From Anaerocolumna jejuensis DSM 15929 (GTDB lineage Bacteria > Bacillota > Clostridia > Lachnospirales > Lachnospiraceae), in contig NZ_FRAC01000013.1 of NCBI RefSeq assembly GCF_900142215.1, positions 1-64,000 on the forward strand: a DNA stretch of 64,000 bases, read 5' to 3'. Numbering within the stretch: position 1 is the stretch's first letter; the number at the start of each line of letters is the position of its first letter. The notes beneath the pieces are model-generated. The model was not told where the DNA came from. It searched no databases and saw only the letters and a program-made list of their open reading frames with translations. This document shows positions 41,407-50,514 of this stretch, one piece after another. The position numbers were made by a program, and so were the translations under genes.

Positions 41407-41487
41407 ATGTATAAATTGGATTATATCGTGACACATGACAGACTCCATGCAAAGCCAGAGGTTTCAGGCGACATTTGCATGGAATAA
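41407..41487 (+). CDS. Candidate leader peptide 2 upstream of the Cfr-like gene
   Basis: A 26-codon ORF (begins MYKLDYIVTHDRLHAKPEVS, ends GDICME) with a modest AGCGGTG site. Its 3' half forms the 5' arms of the nested hairpin 41449-41514, and its stop is inside the loop. A ribosome stalled in it would open that structure. Confidence 0.4.
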   Translation: MYKLDYIVTHDRLHAKPEVSGDICME

Positions 41488-41514
41488 TTCAGTCGCCGGT
41501 CATGCTGGCTTTGC
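41449..41514 (+). promoter_or_regulatory. Nested leader hairpin before the Cfr-like gene
   Basis: The outer stem GCAAAGCCAG / CTGGCTTTGC (41449-41458, 41505-41514) and inner stem GGCGAC / GTCGCC (41467-41472, 41492-41497) are both perfect. ATTTGCA in the loop (about 41472-41478) could alternatively pair with TGCAAAT (41523-41529) just before the ribosome site AAGGAGGG. Two exclusive structures are thus possible. Confidence 0.6.
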
Positions 41515-41547
41515 TTCTTGATTGCAAATACAAGGAGGGAAGTCCAC

Positions 41548-42576
41548 ATGAAACAGATAGAATCGAAATATTATAAAATGAGTCAGATAATATCGGCTTT
41601 AAATTTACCGGATTACCGGTATGAGCAGGTTATAAAAGCAATTTTCACACAGCGTATAGAGCAGTTTTCCAAGATGCACCTTCTGCCAGGGAACTTACGG
41701 GAGGTTCTTATTCAGGAATTCGGAGACCAGGTGAATAGTATAGTTCCTATTGTATCCAAGGACAGCAGGCAGGCCAATAAGCTGCTGTTTCAGCTGTCAG
41801 ACGGTGAAAGGATAGAAGCGATCGGACTGCATTATAAACAGGGCTGGGAATCCTTTTGTATTTCTTCCCAATGCGGCTGCGGATTTGGCTGCGGTTTTTG
41901 TGCCACTGGGACAGCCGGGCTAAAGCGCAATCTGACAGCGGATGAAATAACGGACCAGCTGCTGTATTTTACTATGAAGGGGCATAAGCTGGACAGCATA
42001 TCCTTTATGGGAATGGGAGAAGCCTTTGCAAATCCCCATTTATTTGATGCTCTTTCCATTCTGACAGATACGGCTTTGTTTAACCTAAGCCAGAGGAGGA
42101 TTACCATATCAACCATTGGCATTATACCGGGAATTCAAAGGCTTACACAGGATTTTCCCCAGGTTAATCTGGCTTTCTCCCTTCATTCGCCCTTTGAAGA
42201 GCAAAGAAGTGAATTGATGCCGGTTAATAAGCGTTACCCGCTGGGGGAGGTAATGGAGACCCTGGATGAACACATTAAACGCACCGGACGGAGGGTTTTT
42301 ATTGCCTATATTCTGCTGAAGGGAGTCAATGATTCGAAAAAGCATGCGCTGGCTGTTGCACAGATGCTCCATGGCAGAGGTTCCTGGAAGCATTTATACC
42401 ATGTTGATTTGATACCTTATAATGCTACCGATAAAACCTTCCGGCATTTTGATATCTCGGACAGGAAAAGTATAAATGAATTTCAGGATATATTAAAGAA
42501 ATCGGGTATCCATACAACGGTGAGAACCCAATTCGGCGGGGATATCAGTGCGGCTTGCGGGCAGTTATATTGCTGA
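41548..42576 (+). CDS. cfr: Cfr-type 23S rRNA (adenine2503-C8) methyltransferase
   Basis: The 342-residue radical SAM methyltransferase has C111-x3-C115-x2-C118 for the 4Fe-4S cluster, C337 (AACGQLY) as methyl-carrying Cys, and GMGEAFAN for SAM. Wording matches Cfr rather than RlmN: PDYRYEQVIKAIFTQRI, GWESFCISSQCGCGFGCGFC, DSISFMGMGEA, PQVNLAFSLHSPF and RTQFGGDISAACGQLY all have direct counterparts in Cfr. Cfr methylates C8 of A2503 and gives resistance to phenicols, lincosamides, oxazolidinones, pleuromutilins and streptogramin A. AAGGAGGG (41532-41539) selects ATG 41548. It is single, with its own leader and terminator. Whether it methylates C8 or C2 must be tested. Confidence 0.85.
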   Translation: MKQIESKYYKMSQIISALNLPDYRYEQVIKAIFTQRIEQFSKMHLLPGNLREVLIQEFGDQVNSIVPIVSKDSRQANKLLFQLSDGERIEAIGLHYKQGWESFCISSQCGCGFGCGFCATGTAGLKRNLTADEITDQLLYFTMKGHKLDSISFMGMGEAFANPHLFDALSILTDTALFNLSQRRITISTIGIIPGIQRLTQDFPQVNLAFSLHSPFEEQRSELMPVNKRYPLGEVMETLDEHIKRTGRRVFIAYILLKGVNDSKKHALAVAQMLHGRGSWKHLYHVDLIPYNATDKTFRHFDISDRKSINEFQDILKKSGIHTTVRTQFGGDISAACGQLYC

Positions 42577-42604
42577 GAGGGCATAAATCACCAGGAACTT
42601 TAAA

Positions 42605-42643
42605 AGCATTCTGCCATTTGTTAATGGCAGGATGCTTTTTTTC
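42605..42643 (+). terminator. Terminator of the Cfr-like gene
   Basis: AGCATTCTGCCATT / AATGGCAGGATGCT with a tetraloop, then TTTTTTTC; nearly perfect 14-bp stem. Confidence 0.85.
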
Positions 42644-42775
42644 TTTCGATATGTTAGTATGTTTAATGATTTCCGTAAATTTGTATTTTAAATGAACCGC
42701 TTCTGCTTTCATTACAATAAGTAGGTAAGAAGGTCGATACAAAATGTTTGGCGGCCCGGAGAGAGGAGAGCAGAT

Positions 42776-43300
42776 ATGACGATGGAGGAATTGAATCATC
42801 TAATTTCGGAACATGGAAAGCATGTTTACAGTTTCTGCTATAATCTGACCGGAAACAGCATGGACGCTGACGATTTGTATCAGGATACCATCTTAAAAGC
42901 TGTTGAGTTAAGCCACAGACTTAACAGCAGTGGCAACCCCAAAAGTTTTCTTATGGGTATCTCGGTGAAAATCTGGCAAAATCACAAAAGGAAGTATGCT
43001 ATCAGACAAAAAATAGCCGGTCTGGAAGAATATGATGACAACCTTATGGAGTGTGCGGAAAGTATGGATAACCAGCCCGAAGCAGAAGTTCTCCGGAAAG
43101 AAACCATCTATGCGGTAAGGACGGGAATAAAGCAGCTCCCCGATAGACTGCAGATGGTTCTGTATATGTATTATACCGCTGAAATGTCTGTGGAGGACAT
43201 AGCAAAAGCGCTACATATTCCAAAGGGAACCGTAAAGAGCAGACTTCATAAGGGAAGGAACTTATTGAAGCAATACCTGGAGGTGTGGGATAATGAATGA
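42776..43300 (+). CDS. ECF-type RNA polymerase sigma factor
   Basis: The 174-residue sigma factor has region 2 (about 10-80: HVYSFCYNLTGNSMDADDLYQDTILKAVELSHRL, PKSFLMGISVKIWQNHKRK) and region 4 (about 115-165: LPDRLQMVLYMYYTAEMSVEDIAKALHIPKGTVKSRLHKGRNLL). It overlaps the anti-sigma gene by 8 nt. TGAACC at 42693-42698 may be the -35 of its own promoter. AGGAG lies 7-8 nt before the ATG. Confidence 0.9.
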   Translation: MTMEELNHLISEHGKHVYSFCYNLTGNSMDADDLYQDTILKAVELSHRLNSSGNPKSFLMGISVKIWQNHKRKYAIRQKIAGLEEYDDNLMECAESMDNQPEAEVLRKETIYAVRTGIKQLPDRLQMVLYMYYTAEMSVEDIAKALHIPKGTVKSRLHKGRNLLKQYLEVWDNE

Positions 43301-44189
43301 TATTGAAAAAATCCTGAAGACAGCTCTTTCTCCGAACAGATACCCTTCCGAAGAATTAAACAGCAAGATAGTGAAGGAGTTAAAGGAGAGTGGCAATATG
43401 AACACAGGAAAAAGAAAATTAATGATAGCAGCTGTTATTGTAATGGTAATATTGATCTTACCGGCAACAGTGTATGCGGCATACCAATATTTAATGCCAA
43501 AGGAAGCGGCCAGAGAAATGCAGGATAACCGACTGAGTGAAGCATTTAAGGAAGAGGGAAAGGATGTTTTAAAGACGGTCACAGATGGTTCCTATACCGT
43601 GACTTATCTTGGACATGTAACAGGAGAATCCATAAGTGAAAGGACCGGCTCGGCCTGGGAACTGTTCCCTGACAGGATGTATGTAGCTGTTGCAGTCGAA
43701 AGGACGGATGGCACGGCCATAAAGGACGGAGACGGGCATAGTATATTTGTAACACCATTGGTACAGGGGCTGACGCCCTGGAAATATAATATCGTTACAA
43801 TGAATGGCAGTTACATGGAGAAAATCATAGGCGGAGTACTTTACCGTATTACAGAATGCGATAATATTGAGGTATTTGCAGATAAAAAGCTTTACCTGGC
43901 AGTATCCGATACCCCCTTTTTCAGTACGGAAGCCTTTAATTATGATGAGAATACCGGAGAAATCAGCGCAAATGAAGCTTATAAGGGCACAAATGTCTTA
44001 TTTGATATGAAGCTGGATTCTTCCAAAGCAGATGCTAAAAAGGCTGAAGCCTATTTAAAAGAGCTGGAGAAGGAATGGAATTCCGATACGGAATCCGGCA
44101 ATACAGACAAGGACCAGAAAAAAACGGAAGCAGATAAAACGGACTCCGAGAAGACTCCGAGAATTGAGCAGGAAAAAAATTCTGATTAG
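43293..44189 (+). CDS. Membrane anti-sigma factor, DUF4179-like
   Basis: The 298-residue protein has a cytoplasmic N terminus (1-45), one membrane segment (about 46-62, LMIAAVIVMVILILPATVYA), an extracellular beta-rich domain (about 95-240) and a highly charged Lys/Glu/Asp tail (about 250-298). The layout equals that of the anti-sigma factor at 29635, but the sequence is well diverged. It would hold the sigma factor at 42776 until stimulated. Confidence 0.8.
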   Translation: MNDIEKILKTALSPNRYPSEELNSKIVKELKESGNMNTGKRKLMIAAVIVMVILILPATVYAAYQYLMPKEAAREMQDNRLSEAFKEEGKDVLKTVTDGSYTVTYLGHVTGESISERTGSAWELFPDRMYVAVAVERTDGTAIKDGDGHSIFVTPLVQGLTPWKYNIVTMNGSYMEKIIGGVLYRITECDNIEVFADKKLYLAVSDTPFFSTEAFNYDENTGEISANEAYKGTNVLFDMKLDSSKADAKKAEAYLKELEKEWNSDTESGNTDKDQKKTEADKTDSEKTPRIEQEKNSD

Positions 44190-44284
44190 GAAAAAAGCCC
44201 AGAGTATTTGGATTGCGCTGTCGGTAGAGTAAGGCAGCGCACTGTACCAGAGAGTTTTAAAATTGTAATAGCAAGGAACCTTAT

Positions 44285-46096
44285 TTAGTCATTTTTATCA
44301 ACAAGGTATGGAAGGAAAATGTTAACTTCATTTTGGCAGAGCGGTACTGAAAAAAATGTAATGGAAACGCTTTCACCATAAAAGACCCGCAGGCGCCGGT
44401 AAATATTATTTAAGCCCACATGGTTGGAATCCGGGGCGGGCATCTGATACAGGGAAGCCTTTGCCTTTTCCATATCAATACCAACACCGTTATCAGTCAC
44501 CGTAATAATCACCTGATTCTCTTTTAATTGAACACGGACTTCTATAAAAGGAGCAAATATATTCTGTTTCATGCCATTTTTCTGGAAGCCGTGTTTGATT
44601 GAATTCTCAATTAGAGGCTGAAGAATTAATTTTAATATTTTATATTCTTTTAACCCATCATCCACATAGGAACGGAATTCTATTTTCTGATTGGACATAT
44701 GATTCATTAATTTCATATATTGTCCGGCATGAGTTAATTCCAGATGTAATGGAATTAAATTATTGCCGTAGTTCAGTCCGATTCTTAAAAATCTGCCAAG
44801 GCTTTCAATCATGGCAGCAGCTTCCTCTGTATGGCTGTTTAATATTTCAAAATGAATGCATTCAAGCGTATTATATAAAAAATGAGGATTTATCTGATCA
44901 GATAAAAGGTTTATTTCCGCTGCTGCCTGTGACTGGGCATCCTCTTTGATGATTACTATCTGCTGTTGGATGGTATCATACATTTCATTGATGGAATGAT
45001 TTAGTATACCAACTTCATCATGGTATTTCGGTAATAGCTTTGTCTCGTATTTGCCTTCCTGTATGCTTTCCACAACATGAACCAGGGAGTTTATGGGATG
45101 GGAAATAAACTTTGACAGAACAATGGACAGAAATATGGAAACCAGGGAACAGAGAAGCCAGGAGATTAGTATAAATGACCGTATGGAGGTCAGGTCTGAC
45201 AGCAGATCCTTTTTTAAAGCAATGCTCACCAGCTTCATATTGTTAAAATCCAGGCTGCTGCCGGAAACCATATAAGTATCGTGATTCATTTTTTCATCAA
45301 AAGTAACCGCGTCCTTGGATTTGCTTATTTTATCCAATATAGCATCCTGTTTCGCCAGTTTATAGGAGGAATAGCCTTCCGGTATGCTTAACGGAAGTCC
45401 TTTGCAGTCAGCCAAATATAGTACGGAGCCTTTATTATTATTAATATGGTTAAAGTATTGGTTTATTTTATTCAAATCCAGTAATATTACAAAAACTACT
45501 GTGGAATTTTTGGGGGAATCGGAAACCATACAGATATTCATTCTGGTTTCATAGGAAATGGGTATTACAAGGGGAAGTACGTTAGTATCATGAGTTACCG
45601 GACTTTTTTTTACCGGCAGAAGTGTGATACCATTTACAGTTGATAAATCCCAATTAAAATAGTTCGTTGTATCATAATTTAAACCCAAATCGGCAGAACT
45701 GTAGAACTTACCGTATTTGTCTATGAAAAATGCACTGCTGATATAGTCATGGCTTTGCATCAGGTTAGCAAAATCGTTATCCAGGCTTACATAATTATAG
45801 ATATATCTGTCCAGGCTGCCGCTGTCAATATCTTTTAAGGTTTTTACTACTTTTGCATTGGACAAAAAGCGGGAAGTAGAGGATAAAATTAAATTAAACT
45901 CGGAGCTTAAGGCTTTTGAAGCTATTTTTAAGGTATGGTTTGCATTGCTTTTTGTCTGGTTTTCCAGACGGTTTGAAAAATAATTATAAGAAAGAAAACT
46001 GACTGACAATAAAGCAATCGTTGTAATAGATAACATACATATTAAAACTTTATATTTAATCTTTAAGTTATTGATAAAACAGATAAATTTATTCAT
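44285..46096 (-). CDS. Sensor histidine kinase, YesM type
   Basis: The 603-residue kinase has TM1 (about 13-35), a dCache-like extracellular region (about 40-295), TM2 (about 300-322), HAMP (about 325-375), and His_kinase with DQINPHFLYNTLECIHFEIL as phospho-acceptor region. The ATPase part has LILQPLIENSIKHGF and VTDNGVGID. It lies 13 nt after the response regulator gene in the same operon and presumably senses a sugar or its binding protein for the locus at 47917-62098. Confidence 0.9.
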   Translation of the reverse strand: MNKFICFINNLKIKYKVLICMLSITTIALLSVSFLSYNYFSNRLENQTKSNANHTLKIASKALSSEFNLILSSTSRFLSNAKVVKTLKDIDSGSLDRYIYNYVSLDNDFANLMQSHDYISSAFFIDKYGKFYSSADLGLNYDTTNYFNWDLSTVNGITLLPVKKSPVTHDTNVLPLVIPISYETRMNICMVSDSPKNSTVVFVILLDLNKINQYFNHINNNKGSVLYLADCKGLPLSIPEGYSSYKLAKQDAILDKISKSKDAVTFDEKMNHDTYMVSGSSLDFNNMKLVSIALKKDLLSDLTSIRSFILISWLLCSLVSIFLSIVLSKFISHPINSLVHVVESIQEGKYETKLLPKYHDEVGILNHSINEMYDTIQQQIVIIKEDAQSQAAAEINLLSDQINPHFLYNTLECIHFEILNSHTEEAAAMIESLGRFLRIGLNYGNNLIPLHLELTHAGQYMKLMNHMSNQKIEFRSYVDDGLKEYKILKLILQPLIENSIKHGFQKNGMKQNIFAPFIEVRVQLKENQVIITVTDNGVGIDMEKAKASLYQMPAPDSNHVGLNNIYRRLRVFYGESVSITFFSVPLCQNEVNIFLPYLVDKND

Positions 46097-46109
46097 ATCA
46101 GCTCCTGCT

Positions 46110-47705
46110 TTAATGGTATTTTTGCTGGTATTCCGAGGGAGTCAGGCCGGTTTCTTTTTTGAAAGCACGGTTAAAGGTCCGGTAATCGTCATACCCTAAC
46201 ATGGAGGATAATTCACTGATTAGAATATTGGAGGTTTTCAGATGTTCCTTTGCCTTTTCAATTTTTAACGTCTGGATATAACTTTTGAAATTGTTATTCG
46301 TTTTTTTCTTAAAATAAAAGGTGAAATAATTTTCACTTAAACCGACATGGACAGCTACGTTTTCAGCTTTAATTTTATTATATAGGTTTTCTTTTATATA
46401 AGCCTTAGCCTTTTGAATAATGGGGTCCTTTTTATCCAGGCAATTTTGATTCATGTATTGGGAATAAGTATTAAATTTATTGGTGATCCATTCCCTGATT
46501 TCCCTGAAAGACTGCAGTCTATTAATCTCTTCATAAGGAACATCGGTATATAGCCGGTTGATTTCATCATAATAACCAAGAAGGCCGTTTTGTACGTCAA
46601 TAACAAGAAAAATGCACATTCCTCTGATATAATTAGGAGGGGGTATTTCTACATAAAACAGGGAATGGAAAAATTGATGCAAAAGCCGGTCAATTGCCGG
46701 CAGGTCGGAACGGAAGATGGCATCGGCCAATTCCTGATTGGTTTTGGTATCCGGTGTAATAACAGGTGTTGGTTCCCTGGATATGATAGAGCTGTCAAAA
46801 ATTCTTTGCCGGGTCTGATACAGCCTGTAGGAAAGCGCTTCCAGGGCGCAGAAAAAGGAGGCCTGGGTATTTAGCAGGTTAGGAGCGGCGTCTCCGATTC
46901 CGATACTGATATTTATATCGGTATCTCGCTTAAGTGATTCTATGATATTGCTGCATATTTTTTTAAAAATTTCCATTTCGGAGGTTTTATTACCGGAGGT
47001 ATTTATTATTACAGCCAAAGTGCCCGCATCCCTAAAAAAAACAGCGCAGGAGTAACCGTTGAAGCTGTCTTCCACTGTCTGGCGGATGTATTTCTGGAAC
47101 CCGAGGCTGTCCTGAACCGGAATACTGTCATAGGAAAATACCAGAACACGGTTAAAAGTATTTTGGATGGAAAGTTTTAAGTTCTTAAGCTGTTCATCAA
47201 TTTCAGCTTCATTCTTGTATTCGTTATCCAATAATCTGATACAGAAGTGGTCTTTCAAAGCCTGATTTTGTTTTTGAAGCTGCTGCCTGGTATTCATTAA
47301 ATTCTGGCTATTTTGAATCTCGGTTAAAGTTGCGTCTCTTAAATTTATAACTTCCTTTATTAGTTCTTCGATTTGTATTGGTTTTAATAAATAGGAAAAC
47401 ACCTGGTATTTTATTGCGGTTTGGGCATACTTGAAATCATTGTATCCGCTTATTATGATAAATTTGCTGGAAATTTCCTCTTCCTTTATGTGTCGGATTA
47501 ATTCAAGGCCGTCGCAGTTTGGCATACGGATATCCGTTATAATAATGTGGGGGTTAAACTGGTGAACCATATGGAGGGCCTCATATCCGTCAGAGGCAGC
47601 ACCGATGACTTTAATTCCGTATTCTTCCCATTCAATGGCATTCGCCAGTCCGTTTCTTATTGCAGGTTCGTCATCAACAATTAAAAGAGATAGGGTATTA
47701 TCCAT
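46110..47705 (-). CDS. Response regulator, full-length YesN type (REC-AraC)
   Basis: The 531-residue regulator has a REC domain (about 1-125; DD at 11-12, phospho-Asp D58 in IITDIRMPNCDG, Lys in YLLKPI), a middle region (about 135-420) and an AraC HTH (about 430-531, ending LGYDDYRTFNRAFKKETGLTPSEYQ). ATG 47705 is chosen for AGGTGG 5 nt upstream; a GTG three codons earlier is possible. It is transcribed away from the sugar operon and is the likely activator of it. Confidence 0.9.
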   Translation of the reverse strand: MDNTLSLLIVDDEPAIRNGLANAIEWEEYGIKVIGAASDGYEALHMVHQFNPHIIITDIRMPNCDGLELIRHIKEEEISSKFIIISGYNDFKYAQTAIKYQVFSYLLKPIQIEELIKEVINLRDATLTEIQNSQNLMNTRQQLQKQNQALKDHFCIRLLDNEYKNEAEIDEQLKNLKLSIQNTFNRVLVFSYDSIPVQDSLGFQKYIRQTVEDSFNGYSCAVFFRDAGTLAVIINTSGNKTSEMEIFKKICSNIIESLKRDTDINISIGIGDAAPNLLNTQASFFCALEALSYRLYQTRQRIFDSSIISREPTPVITPDTKTNQELADAIFRSDLPAIDRLLHQFFHSLFYVEIPPPNYIRGMCIFLVIDVQNGLLGYYDEINRLYTDVPYEEINRLQSFREIREWITNKFNTYSQYMNQNCLDKKDPIIQKAKAYIKENLYNKIKAENVAVHVGLSENYFTFYFKKKTNNNFKSYIQTLKIEKAKEHLKTSNILISELSSMLGYDDYRTFNRAFKKETGLTPSEYQQKYH

Positions 47706-47772
47706 AAGTACCACCTGTTCCTATAAATTTACCAATAACCATTGTTAAATATGCCATAATATCTTGAGGTTA

Positions 47773-47800
47773 AGTATAGCAAATTATCGAATACTGTCAA
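47773..47800 (-). promoter_or_regulatory. Promoter of the YesN-YesM operon
   Basis: On the minus strand TTGACA (47795-47800), 16 nt and TATACT (47773-47778) lie about 70 nt upstream of the regulator start. Confidence 0.65.
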
Positions 47801-47916
47801 TAGAATCTACAATTTTTATCAAAATAAAAGAAAACATCACATAATGCGTAGAAAACGGTATATTGGGATCGTGAATTCGCTGATATAATCAATTTATAAA
47901 AAACAGGAGGTAGATT

Positions 47917-49365
47917 ATGAGAAAAATGAAAAAGCTACTTGCATTTGTATTATCAATTACCATGTTATTATCCCTGGCAGGGTGCAGCTCCACGGATAAA
48001 AACAAAAGTGGAACCGGAAATTCCGGCAGCAGCGGGCAGGAAGGAAAAACGGCAGGGGATACCGGGAGTGGCAATGCGGGGAATGCCGATAAAACGGTAG
48101 TAACGGTTTGGTCCAATAACCGTCATGACCAGAGCTATATGGAGAAAATGATTGAGGAATTTAATAAGACCAACACCTTAGGAATTGAGATTAAATATGT
48201 TATCCAGACAGATAACTATGTTAATATGCTGACAATAGCGTCCACTTCCGGACAATCACCGGATATATTTGCAATTTCCGGGTCGGATGAAATTGATTTA
48301 CAATCTTTTGTGGATTCCGGAATTGTTGCTCCCATCAATGAATATTTAACCGATACCTTTAAAACGGTAAATGAAGTGGACAAGGTTCAATATGAAGGAC
48401 TGAATGTAATCGGAGACAAGATTTACTGGGTGCCTACCGGTATGAGAAGTGGTTCCAGGTTGATTTACAATACGGAATTGTTCAAAAATGCCGGAGTGAA
48501 TCCGCCGAAAACTGTGGACGAGCTGGTTACTGACGCGGCAGCTATAACAAAAGCCGGCAAAGGAAAATCCTATGGGGTTATTTTCCCGGGACAAAGTTCT
48601 CCTTTCAGCCGCTGGTTAGAGGGGATTGCACAGATGAGCGGCGTAACTGCTTATGATTATGTTAAAGGTGAATTTAATTTCGACAACTTTAAACCAATCG
48701 TTCAGGCAGTTAGAAAAATGTTTGATGAGGGGAGCACCTTCCCGGGAACAGCCAGCATGAAAATCGACCCCATCAGAGCACAGTTTGCAGAAGGCAACGT
48801 AGGTATTCATGGCAATGCTTCACAGGAAGCAGGAGTATTAACCGAACAATTCCCTATGAAGGGAGAATGGGCGGTCGCGGACCTTCCTACCTATACCGGT
48901 GAAGTAAAAGGTGCCCTGGCTATAACACCTAATTTTGGATGGGCATTGTCAAGCCAGGCAAAAGATGCACAAAAGGCTATGAGTGTTATTGATTATTTTG
49001 GTTCGGAAGAATTCTTAAAAGGTTATCTGGAAGGCGGATATTCCTTACCGATTTCCTCCTACATGAAAGATAAAATTGATACAGCAAAAGTCGGACGTAT
49101 GGCTGATTTCTCCTTAAAAGAGTATGAAGATGTTTATCCTACGGTTCCGGCAGTTACACCGGAAGGAGTGAATTACCAGGATGCCTTATGGAATGCCTGC
49201 TTACCCGACGGACTTGACATTGATGAAACCATTGCAGCTTTAAATAAAACATATAACAAAGCTTTAGATAAAGCAATATCCATGGGTAAAGTAAAACGAT
49301 TAGTGGTAGAAGGCTATGATCCCCTTCATCCAAGCAAGGGAACCTGTACCTATTTAACAAAATAA
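47917..49365 (+). CDS. Sugar ABC transporter substrate-binding lipoprotein (family 1)
   Basis: The 482-residue lipoprotein has a signal peptide ending LLSLAGC-SST, a Gly/Ser/Asn linker (about 25-60), and a binding domain starting TVVTVWSNNRHDQSYMEKMIEEFN. ASTSGQSPDIFAISG and GDKIYWVPTGMRSGSRLIYNTELF are typical of family-1 binders for oligosaccharides. A TATAAT at 47884-47889 may be its -10. AGGAGG fixes the ATG. It is the first gene of the carbohydrate operon, divergent from the YesN-YesM genes; manno-oligosaccharides are the likely ligand from the neighbouring mannanase. Confidence 0.88.
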   Translation: MRKMKKLLAFVLSITMLLSLAGCSSTDKNKSGTGNSGSSGQEGKTAGDTGSGNAGNADKTVVTVWSNNRHDQSYMEKMIEEFNKTNTLGIEIKYVIQTDNYVNMLTIASTSGQSPDIFAISGSDEIDLQSFVDSGIVAPINEYLTDTFKTVNEVDKVQYEGLNVIGDKIYWVPTGMRSGSRLIYNTELFKNAGVNPPKTVDELVTDAAAITKAGKGKSYGVIFPGQSSPFSRWLEGIAQMSGVTAYDYVKGEFNFDNFKPIVQAVRKMFDEGSTFPGTASMKIDPIRAQFAEGNVGIHGNASQEAGVLTEQFPMKGEWAVADLPTYTGEVKGALAITPNFGWALSSQAKDAQKAMSVIDYFGSEEFLKGYLEGGYSLPISSYMKDKIDTAKVGRMADFSLKEYEDVYPTVPAVTPEGVNYQDALWNACLPDGLDIDETIAALNKTYNKALDKAISMGKVKRLVVEGYDPLHPSKGTCTYLTK

Positions 49366-49383
49366 AAATGATTGAATGAGTTA

Positions 49384-49440
49384 AGAAAAGCTGTTTACGT
49401 TTCATCCGGTATTCTGCGGGAGGCCGTAATCAGCTTTTCT
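49384..49440 (+). terminator. Intercistronic hairpin between binding-protein and permease genes
   Basis: AGAAAAGCTG / CAGCTTTTCT plus inner TTACG / CGTAA pair across 49384-49440, about 15 bp. The T content in the 3' arm and TATACAA after it could give partial termination. It matches in position the hairpin at 6629 in the other transporter operon. Confidence 0.65.
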
Positions 49441-49464
49441 ATACAACTATAAAGAGGTGTCTTG

Positions 49465-50424
49465 ATGAAAAAAACAAAAGGGAAAGGACTTGCCGTACAG
49501 AATAAAAAGAATTTCCGTGAAAGAGTTAGGGATGCGAAAAGCAAAGGCTCATTTAGTGTGTTTTTCATGATGTTACCATCCGTGTTTCTGCTGTGCGTCG
49601 TATCGGTCTATCCATTTCTGTGGTTATTTAAATATGTATTTTACGATTACAATGGATTCAAAGCATACTTTACAGGCCTTGATAACTTTAAAAGAGTATT
49701 GAATGACAGCATTTATTGGGACAGTGTCTTACATACCTTTGAATATTCGATTTTAAAACTGATTATTATACTTCCCTTGTCACTGATTGTGGCTGTATTG
49801 CTTTCCAATAAGTTCAAAGGAAGTAATTTTTATAGAGGAGTCTACTTTTTACCGACGGTTATCAGTGCAGCAGTCTATAGCTTGATTTTTTATTTTATTT
49901 TTGCTTCTTATAATGGAGTGCTCAATGGAATATTAAGTACAATCGGTGTCATCCATCGGCCCATTGACTGGCTGGGCAGTTCTAAAACAGCCATGAATTC
50001 CATTGTTGTTGTAGCCGTATGGGGCGGTTTCGGTAACTATATGATTTTATTCATGTCGGGCTTAAGCAGCATTTCAGAGGATGTTTATGAAAGTGCCAGG
50101 ATTGACGGGGCAAACCGGCTAGCTATCTTTTTCAGGATTACGCTGCCGCTTTTAGGGCCAATGCTGAAAGTAATATTAATGCTGGCAATTACGACAGCTT
50201 TAAAGGATTATGAATCTATTTTAGTATTGACCGGCGGCGGACCCAATAACAGAACACAGGTTATGTTCAGCTATATTTATACCCTGTGTTTCGGAAATGA
50301 TTCCATGAGCACCTCCATACAAATTGGGTATGGTGCGGTGTTAAGTATTATATCCGCACTGATCATTGGTATCATTACGGTGGCTTATTTAAGATTGAGC
50401 AAAAAATTGGATGATATGTTTTAA
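49465..50424 (+). CDS. Sugar ABC transporter permease, MalF/UgpA type
   Basis: The 319-residue membrane protein has a cytoplasmic lysine-rich N terminus, six hydrophobic segments, and the EAA loop DVYESARIDGANRLAIFFRITLPLLGP. AAAGAGGTG lies 5 nt before ATG 49465; the TTG one codon earlier is less likely. It partners the MalG-type permease at 50574. Confidence 0.9.
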   Translation: MKKTKGKGLAVQNKKNFRERVRDAKSKGSFSVFFMMLPSVFLLCVVSVYPFLWLFKYVFYDYNGFKAYFTGLDNFKRVLNDSIYWDSVLHTFEYSILKLIIILPLSLIVAVLLSNKFKGSNFYRGVYFLPTVISAAVYSLIFYFIFASYNGVLNGILSTIGVIHRPIDWLGSSKTAMNSIVVVAVWGGFGNYMILFMSGLSSISEDVYESARIDGANRLAIFFRITLPLLGPMLKVILMLAITTALKDYESILVLTGGGPNNRTQVMFSYIYTLCFGNDSMSTSIQIGYGAVLSIISALIIGIITVAYLRLSKKLDDMF

Positions 50425-50514
50425 ACAATGAAAGAAATAAAACGTAGGAATCCGGTTGAAGGAAAATATAAAAGAAAGGAAAGCCACATTGGATTCTTTC
50501 AGCTTTTTTGTGGC

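Noticed and set aside
41548..42576. Plain RlmN housekeeping methyltransferase
   Set aside because: The N-terminal region, the GWESFCISSQCGC segment and the DSISFMGMGEA and RTQFGGDISAACGQLY segments follow Cfr and not RlmN; kept as Cfr-type, with the C8 activity left open.
47801..47916. Catabolite-repression (cre) site before the sugar operon
   Set aside because: GAAAACGGTATA at about 47850 departs too far from the cre consensus to be called.
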